From positions 1 through 5,748 of the forward strand of contig PJER01000132.1 of assembly GCA_002825465.1 (NCBI GenBank): 5,748 nucleotides of DNA, given 5' to 3'. The stretch comes from Candidatus Thorarchaeota archaeon MP8T_1. GTDB lineage: Archaea; Asgardarchaeota; Thorarchaeia; Thorarchaeales; Thorarchaeaceae. Shown here piece by piece: positions 1-5,664 of the stretch. A program made the translations under genes and the position numbers. How positions within the stretch are numbered: the stretch's first letter is position 1; the number at the start of each line of letters is the position of its first letter. A model generated the notes under the pieces. The model saw only the letters and a list, made by a program, of their open reading frames with translations, did not search any database and was not told where the DNA came from.

Positions 1-187
1 TGAGCAGTTTCGGGAAGCTCTCGCTTCTGAGATTGCTGATGTTCTTGTCTATTTATTGAGAGTTGCTGACACTACAGGTATTGATCCTACAGACGCAGTG
101 ATTGAGAAGATGAAAAAGAATTCTAAGAAATATCCTACTGACTACTGGGAAGGCCGTGCTCCAAGCAAGTTTAATCGTCCTGAGTGA
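1..187 (+). CDS. MazG-like / DCTPP1-like nucleotide pyrophosphohydrolase, C-terminal part
   Basis: Partial gene, cut at its 5' end by the window; 61 codons in the frame starting at base 2, ending with TGA. The reading starts EQFREALASEIADVLVYLLR. The EIADV segment (residues 10-14 of the fragment) is the second half of the metal-binding ExxD pattern of all-alpha NTP pyrophosphatases. The following helix, GID..DAVIEKM and then NSKKYP, matches the C-terminal layout of the MazG-like/dCTP pyrophosphatase (DCTPP1, RS21-C6) family as I remember it. Members hydrolyse (d)NTPs to monophosphate and pyrophosphate using Mg2+ and are regarded as nucleotide-pool sanitisers. The exact substrate cannot be read from the fragment, and the first ExxE metal motif lies outside the window. 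The last 17 bp overlap the 3' end of the convergent nitrilase-family gene. Confidence 0.82.
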   Translation, partial: EQFREALASEIADVLVYLLRVADTTGIDPTDAVIEKMKKNSKKYPTDYWEGRAPSKFNRPE

Positions 188-968
188 TTCTACTATATAG
201 ACTGGGACGTCTATCCGCCAAAACATCGTTCCTCTCAGTTATTGATTTGTCATCAGCAAGGGATGGATCGATGTCCACCCAAACAATGCCTGTTTCTTTG
301 GAGTTCATTTTTGCTATTCGATTCCCCTTGACGTCCGTAATTTGAGAAGCTCCTGAGAAGGTAAGTCCTCTCTCTGTTCCCACTCTATTTGCTGTAGCCG
401 TGAAAACAAGGTTCTCAATAGACCGAGTGACCATTGCATCCTGGCAGTAGGGCAACACCAGATTGGCTGGGTGAAGTATCACCTGCGCTCCATTCAGAGT
501 GAGTACTCTCGCGACCTCTGGAAAAATCCAGTCAAAGCACACCATCAAACCAAATTGATACCCTTTATATTCAATGACAGGGGGCACTTCCTGACCCGGT
601 AAGAACCAGTCTTGTTCATTGAGAAACAAGTGGATTTTGCGGTATGTTGCTATGTGTTCACCATTTGCGACTGCCATTGCGGAGTTGTAGAGTCCATCAG
701 GAGTTCTTTCACAAATACCTGCGACGACTAGTCTTCCTCCCCCTGACCAAGTTAGCAATTCACGTGATGTAGGACCATCCGGAATTGGTTCCGCTGAACT
801 AGTTGCTTCACTGATATTCTTGAAGGCGTATCCTGAGTTGCACAACTCCGGTAGTACGAGAACATCAACATCAGCTTTCTCAGCCTTCTCGACGATGTCT
901 CTTATTCGAGTCAGATTTTCTTCTACGTTTCCAACTAAGAGATCCATCTGCCCAACTGCAACTCTCAT
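171..968 (-). CDS. Nitrilase-superfamily carbon-nitrogen hydrolase (PH0642-like, possible omega-amidase)
   Basis: 265 aa, a full-length single-domain carbon-nitrogen hydrolase, presumably cytoplasmic. The Glu-Lys-Cys catalytic triad is visible: E41 in VLPELCNSGY, K111 in YRKIHLF and nucleophile C144 in VCFDWIFPE. The HPANLVLPY stretch (166-174) and the C-terminal part strongly recall Pyrococcus PH0642 and related archaeal nitrilases; this similarity is from memory, not a search. Superfamily members hydrolyse amides, carbamoyl compounds or nitriles, and the triad does not fix the substrate. It is the last gene of the PRTase-MTAP-nitrilase operon, 54 nt after the MTAP stop. Bacterial and plant methionine-salvage loci can carry an omega-amidase that removes ketoglutaramate formed by glutamine-dependent transamination, so the context permits, but does not prove, that role. 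The ATG is the only plausible start: the 18 in-frame codons between the MTAP stop and this ATG contain no ATG, GTG or TTG. A weak GGTG lies 8 nt upstream. Stop is TAA. Confidence 0.9.
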   Translation of the reverse strand: MRVAVGQMDLLVGNVEENLTRIRDIVEKAEKADVDVLVLPELCNSGYAFKNISEATSSAEPIPDGPTSRELLTWSGGGRLVVAGICERTPDGLYNSAMAVANGEHIATYRKIHLFLNEQDWFLPGQEVPPVIEYKGYQFGLMVCFDWIFPEVARVLTLNGAQVILHPANLVLPYCQDAMVTRSIENLVFTATANRVGTERGLTFSGASQITDVKGNRIAKMNSKETGIVWVDIDPSLADDKSITERNDVLADRRPSLYSRITQDD

Positions 969-1022
969 GAGTTCAACACCATCTCTATATGCATAAGCTC
1001 GTGCTATGACTTCTTCGGTTGC

Positions 1023-1883
1023 TCAGAAGAGACCATGTTGCATAGCTGTTTGACAATCACAGCTAGCTTCCTTCGGAATGTGACTAATCATTTCAAAGGT
1101 TAGTTTCCTCACGCGTTCTACATTCTCTGACATAGTCTTGAGAACGAGCTCGTGTGTAACGATTTCCTCTCCATGAACGTCATAATCAGTAGGCATTGAG
1201 ATATTAACGAAGCAGATGCCTGCCTCTCTTGCGAGAGATGCTTCAGGATATGCCGTCATGCCAATAACATCCCAACCCTGACCATGGTAAAACATTGATT
1301 CTGCTCTAGTCGAGAATCTTGGCCCGTTAATGCAGACATATGTTCCTTTGTCATGAACCTTGTACCCAATTTTGGCAGCAGTATCAGAAGCAATCTTCCT
1401 AAGTTCGGGACAAAACGGTTCTGCAAAAGAGAGATGAGCAATCGGTCCTCCTTCAAAGAACGTGTCCTTTCTCGCACCAAAAGTTCTATCAAAGAGTTGG
1501 TCCGCGATGACAAATTCCCCGAGTTTGATCTTTGCTGGCTGTAGACTTCCTGCAGCTGCAGGGCTAATCAATCTCTTTACACCGAGAGCTTTCATACCCC
1601 ATATATTCGCACGATAATTAATTGCGTGCGGAGGAATAGAATGCCCCCGGTCATGTCTGGCCAAAAATACGAATGAACGTCCTTTTACGGTGCCAAGAAT
1701 GAAGTTATCTGACGCAGCGCCGTAGGGAGTGAACACCTTTGCTTCAATTGGATTCTCAATGACTTTGGAATCGTAGTTACCACTTCCACCAAACATACCA
1801 ATCTCAATTGGAAGTAGGTCATGAAGTGCCTTTGATTGACTTCTGTCAACTGGCACAACTGATAGATTCGCTTCAAATGCCAT
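1023..1883 (-). CDS. mtnP: S-methyl-5'-thioadenosine phosphorylase (MTAP)
   Basis: 286 aa, normal length for the trimeric MTAP/PNP family. It cleaves 5'-methylthioadenosine with phosphate to adenine and 5-methylthioribose-1-phosphate in the cytoplasm. Visible motifs are the phosphate loop GGSG (32-35), R76-H77 with RGHSIPPH, SPAAAGSL (107-114), RKDTFF (138-143) and GPRFSTRAES (187-196). TDYD (232-235) carries the aspartates that read the 6-amino group of adenine, where guanine/hypoxanthine enzymes usually have Asn; this favours MTA or adenosine over 6-oxopurine nucleosides. The C-terminus has SCDC (274-277), a CxC motif known in thermostable archaeal MTAPs. About 25 residues precede the phosphate-loop strand, slightly longer than many relatives. 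The start is nevertheless supported by a GAGGA ribosome site 9 nt upstream. It lies 12 nt after the PRTase stop, so translation is probably coupled. Confidence 0.95.
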   Translation of the reverse strand: MAFEANLSVVPVDRSQSKALHDLLPIEIGMFGGSGNYDSKVIENPIEAKVFTPYGAASDNFILGTVKGRSFVFLARHDRGHSIPPHAINYRANIWGMKALGVKRLISPAAAGSLQPAKIKLGEFVIADQLFDRTFGARKDTFFEGGPIAHLSFAEPFCPELRKIASDTAAKIGYKVHDKGTYVCINGPRFSTRAESMFYHGQGWDVIGMTAYPEASLAREAGICFVNISMPTDYDVHGEEIVTHELVLKTMSENVERVRKLTFEMISHIPKEASCDCQTAMQHGLF

Positions 1884-1892
1884 TCTTATTCG

Positions 1893-1897
1893 TCCTC
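1893..1897 (-). promoter_or_regulatory. Shine-Dalgarno site of the MTAP gene
   Basis: Minus-strand GAGGA with a 9-nt spacer to the MTAP ATG. It overlaps the TGA stop (1896-1898) of the upstream PRTase gene, which suggests that ribosomes finishing the PRTase re-initiate on MTAP. Confidence 0.65.
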
Positions 1898-2561
1898 ACT
1901 CTTTCTTTTTCCAAGCTTTATCCAATGGATATACAATCCTGCCTAAGAAACCCATGTGTGCTTTTATTTTCGATAGTTGATCGTCAGAAAGCACAATGTT
2001 GTTGTACTCTCTCAGATGCTTCTTAAGTTCCATCGTACTTAATTCCTGAACTTTTTCTCCCTCAAAGATCTTCATGATGAGAGATGAAATATCTTCATAG
2101 AAGTTCCATGGAAAAATTTCCCAAGCCCATGTGACCTCGACACCAAAGTAATCTGGCACAAACTTGGAGCCAGCTATATGCATTAGTGTTGCGCTTTTTA
2201 CTTCACTAGGTCCGCAATCTTTGACATGATTCACAGCCATTGTAAGGCTCTCACCCGTATCTGTGATATCATCAATAACGAGAACGCGTTTTCCTACAAC
2301 ATCTGCTGTGAGTGGGCATGTTAGTTTTGCCTTTCCATCTTTAGTTGCCGTTACGCCCCAATGATCTATCTTCACGGAATAGAGCTCCTTTACACCTAGG
2401 AGGTCACAGGCGATTCTGGCGTGCACCCAGCCACCTCTTGCGATTCCAACAACCACATCCGGTTTCCATCCAGACTCTTTCACCCTCGAGGCAGTCTGGT
2501 AAGCATAGTCATAAATATCATCAAAATCTAGCACATAGCAGAGTGGACCTTTCAGCTCCAT
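1896..2561 (-). CDS. Archaeal-type purine phosphoribosyltransferase (COG2236-like)
   Basis: 221 aa with the chosen start. It transfers a purine base, or a related base, onto PRPP to make the nucleoside monophosphate and pyrophosphate. The PRPP-binding signature VLVIDDITDTGES is at residues 93-105 and the pyrophosphate-loop ARGGW at 41-45. The C-terminal hood has PDYFG (136-140) and an IFPWN motif (149-153), the combination typical of archaeal proteins annotated hypoxanthine/xanthine PRTase (COG2236). Base specificity cannot be read; adenine is attractive because the next gene, MTAP, releases adenine, while family annotation suggests 6-oxopurines. The frame is open 20 codons further upstream to an ATG at 2621. 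I prefer the ATG at 2561 because the extra residues do not look like family sequence, a GGTGG sits 9 nt before it, and a TATA-like element lies between the two ATGs. The C-terminal ~65 residues form an extra charged helical tail. First gene of the salvage operon. Confidence 0.85.
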   Translation of the reverse strand: MELKGPLCYVLDFDDIYDYAYQTASRVKESGWKPDVVVGIARGGWVHARIACDLLGVKELYSVKIDHWGVTATKDGKAKLTCPLTADVVGKRVLVIDDITDTGESLTMAVNHVKDCGPSEVKSATLMHIAGSKFVPDYFGVEVTWAWEIFPWNFYEDISSLIMKIFEGEKVQELSTMELKKHLREYNNIVLSDDQLSKIKAHMGFLGRIVYPLDKAWKKKE

Positions 2562-2597
2562 AGTTATCAGCCACCATGTCACATCCAGAATGACTTC

Positions 2598-2605
2598 GAT
2601 AAAAG
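2598..2605 (-). promoter_or_regulatory. Possible TATA element for the PRTase-MTAP-nitrilase operon
   Basis: Minus-strand CTTTTATC in the 94-bp divergent gap, centred about 40 nt upstream of the preferred PRTase ATG. A start of transcription about 25 nt downstream would give a very short leader beginning at about the GGTGG ribosome site. The match to an archaeal TATA box is only fair; a second AT-rich patch at 2636-2644 could serve instead. Confidence 0.3.
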
Positions 2606-2655
2606 TGTGACTCTTTAGCAAATTAGTCTCTCAGTAACAATAATAGGCGTCGTGC

Positions 2656-2991
2656 ATGTTCCGACTAATGATGCAAATGTCAAATGAAGCCAAGTGTGTG
2701 GCAAAAGAACCACATAAAGTCATAGCCCGAGTCATCAGTCAGAAAGGACATTGTCCAATCGGTCACAAAGTTGGAGATGTTGTAGAATTCGACCACTATG
2801 GAGTTCAAGGGGATATATGTATCAATGCACTGTTTACAATGCTTCCTGTAGTTTATGCAATGATGCACAATGCATACTTTCCGTGGTCTGAAGACCATTG
2901 TAAAGAACTTCATGCATGCCCTGATCCAAAGAATCCTGTTGTGTTTGAACTCGATAGATCTCAACCGATGGAACGGAAAGCTACAGGGTGA
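2656..2991 (+). CDS. TIGR04076-like small cysteine-containing protein, function unknown
   Basis: 111 aa. The layout matches what I recall of the uncharacterised TIGR04076 family: a first beta strand KVIARVISQKG, then GHCPIGHKVGD (31-41), GDICINALFTMLP (52-64), FPW (75-77), ACPDPKNPVVFEL (87-99). Cysteines C33, C55 and C88 fall at the family's conserved positions; C14 and C82 are extra. Three conserved Cys in a small beta-rich protein suggest metal binding or redox chemistry, but no function is established and I do not assign one. No signal peptide or membrane segment. The start is uncertain: in-frame ATGs at 2656, 2668, 2671 and 2677 all lack a good ribosome site, and the conserved part begins only at about residue 21, so the ATG at 2677 (104 aa) is equally possible and the transcript may be leaderless. 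It diverges from the salvage operon and converges on the methyltransferase gene with 2 bp between stops. Confidence 0.75.
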   Translation: MFRLMMQMSNEAKCVAKEPHKVIARVISQKGHCPIGHKVGDVVEFDHYGVQGDICINALFTMLPVVYAMMHNAYFPWSEDHCKELHACPDPKNPVVFELDRSQPMERKATG

Positions 2992-2993
2992 GT

Positions 2994-3827
2994 CTAGAGA
3001 ATTTCAATAGTAAGGGAGTCAAACTCACCAGGTCTGAATGATATTCTCACATCTTGAGATTCACCTTCTCGTACTTGGATTGGTTGCTCTAGTGGCATGA
3101 ATAATTCCTTCCATCCATCCTCCATAGTCAATAGGATGTCATCGAATAATCTGGCTTGAAACATTCCCAGAAGCCCGTGAATTATTCCTGACCGGAGAAA
3201 CGTGAATCTTAACATCTTGTCTACTATAGCATTTGGATTTGGTTTTGTAAGGTCAAAAACGGCAACTTCTGAGAGATCTGCTAGGTCCTCGCTCTGTCCT
3301 CTTTCTGCAGTTTGAACAACTCTGGGAAAGCTCAGCCCTTCAATTTCAAATCGCTCCCAGAGGATATTACTCTGAGTTGGAACTGCATAAATACTGACTA
3401 ATTCAGGAATTATCCTTCCTGAAGGTTTTAGGAGGTTTTCCACCGCATAATTGCTTGCAGTTATCTGCTGTTCAATCAGCATGAATGAAGAGAGCATCTC
3501 ACAGATAACAACATCTGCCTGTTCATCAGGAGAAAAATCTGCAAAATGACTCTGCGCAAATTCGATATTCTCGTCGACACCGTTTCTTCTCGCTGCCTTT
3601 TGTGCATATAATAGAGATTCCTGATTCACATCAATTGCTGTCACTCTCGCTCCCTCCCTTGCGGCTAATATAGCTAGGATGCCGCTTCCGGTGCCAATGT
3701 CAATCACATAATCGTCACTCTTTACTACTCTATGGATTGCATCATGGAATTTACGAATCCGTGATTGATGACTAAGTAAGCTTGCAGCATGAAGCATTGC
3801 GAATGGTGTTGCATATTCCCTACGCAT
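2994..3827 (-). CDS. PRMT-like class I SAM-dependent methyltransferase
   Basis: 277 aa, cytoplasmic. SAM-binding Rossmann domain at about 38-145: motif I VIDIGTGSGI (41-50), acidic end of strand 2 at D66 (TAIDVN). It goes beyond a generic methyltransferase. The N-terminal helix LLSHQSR aligns with MLKDEVR of human PRMT1, placing R23 at the SAM-carboxylate arginine. CEMLSSFMLIEQ (109-120) places E110 and E119 nine apart, exactly as the PRMT double-E loop SEWMGYCLFYE. LLKPSGRIIPE (132-142) matches the LAPDGLIFPD segment. The C-terminal half (about 205-277) resembles the PRMT beta-barrel, including GWKELFMPLEQPIQVREGE, parallel to HWKQTVFYMEDYLTVKTGE. The THW-loop histidine is replaced by G238 and the dimerisation arm looks short. 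Protein arginine methylation is therefore the leading hypothesis, not a demonstrated activity; automatic pipelines might call it a generic or L11-type methyltransferase. Alignment to PRMT1 is from memory. Start ATG has a TATA element about 30 nt upstream and no ribosome site, suggesting a leaderless mRNA. Stop is TAG. Confidence 0.85.
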   Translation of the reverse strand: MRREYATPFAMLHAASLLSHQSRIRKFHDAIHRVVKSDDYVIDIGTGSGILAILAAREGARVTAIDVNQESLLYAQKAARRNGVDENIEFAQSHFADFSPDEQADVVICEMLSSFMLIEQQITASNYAVENLLKPSGRIIPELVSIYAVPTQSNILWERFEIEGLSFPRVVQTAERGQSEDLADLSEVAVFDLTKPNPNAIVDKMLRFTFLRSGIIHGLLGMFQARLFDDILLTMEDGWKELFMPLEQPIQVREGESQDVRISFRPGEFDSLTIEIL

Positions 3828-3853
3828 CGTAGTTTTTCCCCTATCAATGTCTA

Positions 3854-3861
3854 CTTATAAT
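3854..3861 (-). promoter_or_regulatory. TATA box of the PRMT-like gene, possibly shared with the divergent TPR gene
   Basis: Minus-strand ATTATAAG centred about 30 nt upstream of the methyltransferase ATG, so transcription would begin at or within a few bases of the start codon (leaderless). The core TTATAA (3855-3860) is a perfect palindrome, so TBP could also orient toward the + strand TPR gene; that transcript would have a leader of roughly 55 nt. The same octamer recurs at 5597-5604. Confidence 0.55.
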
Positions 3862-3938
3862 GAAATGTGGGCAATCTGCCAATGCCAAAGAGACCATGGA
3901 AACCTCAACAGGCATAGTGAATAAGAAGGCATCAACTC

Positions 3939-5099
3939 GTGTCTGATAAAGTACTCGAATCTGCGAAACGTGCATTGGAAGAGTGCCGCCCGAGAGATGC
4001 TATTATCGCGTTGGAACCACTGGTGGAATATGACGACGAGGATGTTGATGCATTGGTCTATCTTGGTATTGCTTATGTGCAGGCTGAAATGCCTGAAAAA
4101 GCTGTAGAAGTGCTTTATCGCGCAGACGAGCTAGTCGAGCAGCACTATGTTGTAGAGCTATTTCTTGGTCGTGCTCTCTGGTCGCTTGGCAAAGGAGAAT
4201 TAGCAGAAGAGCATATCCAAGAAGCGTTAAAGCTCGATCCCTCTGAACCTGAGCCATGGATTGATTTGGGTCGTATTTACTTGCAAAGATGTGAGTATCG
4301 TCAGGCATTGAAACACTTGGAAATGGCTCTTGAACAATTTTCTGATGACATAAGCATCATTTTCTTACATGCGCTTGTGCTATATCGGCTTGGTGACTTA
4401 ACTGCAGCTACGGAACAATGGGCACAAGTTCATAGACTTCAACCAGAACTAATGACTGCCATCTCAAATTACGCATACGTCCTGTTGCTTCAAGAACGGT
4501 ATTTTGAAGCAGCACCTTTCGTAGGTTATGCAAATACTATCAATCCCGATGATTATAGGTCTCTAATCTTATTGGGTGAACTTCGGTTTCAATCAGGAGA
4601 TCATGAGGGTGCTCTGGAGTGTTTTGGGAAGGTACTAGATACTGATCCTATCAATATTGAAGCTCTATCAAGGATTGCCATCATCGCCCACAACTCTCGG
4701 GATGAAAAATCCTGCAGAGAATACCTTAGTCGTGCGGAGATGGAGATGGGACGAGATCCTGAATCATGGAGAGGCCTCTGTAATGCATATCCCTACTTGG
4801 GACTATGGGATGAGTATCTTGATTGTCTTATTCGATGGACATATGCTGATGTAAATGCTGCCGCACCCTGGGTAATCCTTGCGAAGGAGTATGACCGACA
4901 GGGGAAACTTGAACACGCACGCAATGCTTGGAGGATGGTCTTTGAATTAAGAGGTTATGTAAAGATAAGATGCCCAAGCTGCAAGACAGAATCTCGAATC
5001 CCCTATGATTCTCTTACAGGTTTTGATGTTTATTCTGATGTGATTTGTGAGACCTGTGTCAAACTTATTCGCATGCCAACAAGTCTACCCTTTGATTGA
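3939..5099 (+). CDS. TPR-repeat protein with C-terminal zinc ribbon
   Basis: 386 aa, GTG start. Six consecutive 34-residue TPRs run without insertion from 36 to 239 (36-69, 70-103, 104-137, 138-171, 172-205, 206-239). Typical positions are filled: Gly8 at G43, G77, G111 and G213; Ala20 at A55, A89, A123, A157, A191 and A225; Pro32 at P101, P203 and P237. Degenerate repeats flank them (about 2-35, 240-273, and 308-341 with W311, A315, Y318, A327). After the solenoid comes a zinc-ribbon-like pair, CPSC (345-348) and CETC (370-373), 21 residues apart. TPRs mediate protein-protein contacts; zinc ribbons bind nucleic acid or protein. No signal peptide or membrane helix, so an intracellular adaptor or scaffold is likely; no enzyme domain is seen and the partner is unknown. 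A weak AGAAGG lies about 11 nt before the GTG. It is divergent from the PRMT-like gene and followed closely by the Nudix gene. Confidence 0.88.
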   Translation: MSDKVLESAKRALEECRPRDAIIALEPLVEYDDEDVDALVYLGIAYVQAEMPEKAVEVLYRADELVEQHYVVELFLGRALWSLGKGELAEEHIQEALKLDPSEPEPWIDLGRIYLQRCEYRQALKHLEMALEQFSDDISIIFLHALVLYRLGDLTAATEQWAQVHRLQPELMTAISNYAYVLLLQERYFEAAPFVGYANTINPDDYRSLILLGELRFQSGDHEGALECFGKVLDTDPINIEALSRIAIIAHNSRDEKSCREYLSRAEMEMGRDPESWRGLCNAYPYLGLWDEYLDCLIRWTYADVNAAAPWVILAKEYDRQGKLEHARNAWRMVFELRGYVKIRCPSCKTESRIPYDSLTGFDVYSDVICETCVKLIRMPTSLPFD

Positions 5100-5114
5100 T
5101 GAGACGTGTCTACG

Positions 5115-5585
5115 ATGAGTGACAGAAGGTATCCTATCCATCCCATTCCTGGAGTAGGTGCAATTGTTGTTGGCTCTAAAGGAATCCTTCTTGCTCGACG
5201 AGACAAGGCTCCAGGGACAGGGTTATGGAGCATTCCAGGAGGAGGCGTAGAGCTTGGCGAAACGCAGATTGAATCTGTGACGCGTGAGGTCAAGGAAGAA
5301 ACTGGTGTGGAGTGTGAGGTTTTAGAATTCGTGAGTACTTTTGATCTCATCACAAAGGATGATGGTAACTCGATTGAATATCATTTCCTGTTGAACCACT
5401 ATATGGCCAAAGCAGTTACAGAGAAGACTCGTCCAGAAAATGCTGATGGCGAAGTGGGATGGTTTCATCCAGATAAGTTGCCGCAAGATATGGCTAGTCC
5501 CAAGATTGAAACACTCATCATTTCTCAAAGAAAGAGAATCCTGTCAATAATGAAAGATTTGAAATCGTCGAACACACAAGCTTGA
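5115..5585 (+). CDS. Nudix hydrolase
   Basis: 156 aa. A complete Nudix box Gx5Ex7REUxEExGU spans residues 43-65 (first part GGVELGE, last part REVKEETGV), giving the Mg2+-binding helix that hydrolyses a nucleoside diphosphate linked to another group X. The N-terminus PIHPIPGVGAIVV, followed by ILLARRDKAPGTGLWSIPGG, and the late EVGWFHPDKLP segment are typical of the broad 'NUDIX hydrolase' subgroup that includes ADP-ribose and mutagenic-nucleotide hydrolases; the true substrate cannot be assigned. I chose the ATG at 5115 over the in-frame GTG at 5106 because family members begin just before RYPxHP and ATG is the stronger start; neither has a clear ribosome site. It follows the TPR stop by 15 nt (6 nt with the GTG), so the two are probably co-transcribed and may be translationally coupled. 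Stop is TGA. Confidence 0.92.
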   Translation: MSDRRYPIHPIPGVGAIVVGSKGILLARRDKAPGTGLWSIPGGGVELGETQIESVTREVKEETGVECEVLEFVSTFDLITKDDGNSIEYHFLLNHYMAKAVTEKTRPENADGEVGWFHPDKLPQDMASPKIETLIISQRKRILSIMKDLKSSNTQA

Positions 5586-5596
5586 AATTGCCAAGA

Positions 5597-5604
5597 ATTA
5601 TAAG
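5597..5604 (+). promoter_or_regulatory. TATA-like element upstream of the last gene
   Basis: ATTATAAG, the same octamer as before the PRMT-like gene, lies just after the Nudix stop. A transcription start about 26 nt downstream (near 5628) would give a leader of about 35 nt containing the GGAAGGA ribosome site. This suggests the last gene has its own promoter rather than belonging to the TPR-Nudix operon. Confidence 0.45.
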
Positions 5605-5644
5605 AATCTCCGTGCTGCTGAATGTATAGCAGTTAATCCTCTAT

Positions 5645-5651
5645 GGAAGGA
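5645..5651 (+). promoter_or_regulatory. Candidate ribosome binding site of the last gene
   Basis: Purine-rich GGAAGGA 13 nt before the ATG at 5665. The spacing is a little long. In-frame GTG (5653) and TTG (5656) codons lie too close to it to be better starts. Confidence 0.4.
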
Positions 5652-5664
5652 CGTGTTGATTACA

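Noticed and set aside
1023..1025. TGA at the MTAP end as a selenocysteine codon or sequencing error that joins MTAP to the nitrilase gene
   Set aside because: MTAP already ends at its normal length after the CxC tail, the nitrilase has a natural N-terminus at its own ATG, and no recoding structure is apparent.
1256..1544. Open frames of 63-85 codons inside the MTAP gene in other frames
   Set aside because: They lie entirely within a gene with clear family motifs, show no recognisable domain, and are expected shadows.
2562..2621. Upstream ATG at 2621 as the PRTase start, adding 20 residues
   Set aside because: The added residues (hydrophobic, with WW) do not resemble the family, a ribosome-site-like GGTGG precedes the ATG at 2561, and a TATA-like element lies inside the extension.
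2680..2964. 94-codon antisense frame opposite the TIGR04076-like gene
   Set aside because: Fully antisense to a gene with family-like motifs; no domain character of its own.
3883..3916. Eleven-codon ATG ORF (MPKRPWKPQQA) in the leader of the TPR gene
   Set aside because: Very short, no ribosome site and no relation to a known leader peptide; occurs easily by chance.
4003..4308. 101-codon antisense frame opposite the TPR gene
   Set aside because: Mirrors the periodic TPR codons; low-complexity Leu/Gln/His content typical of a shadow.
5030..5353. 107-codon antisense frame spanning the TPR end and Nudix start
   Set aside because: Crosses two well-supported genes on the other strand and has no recognisable motif.
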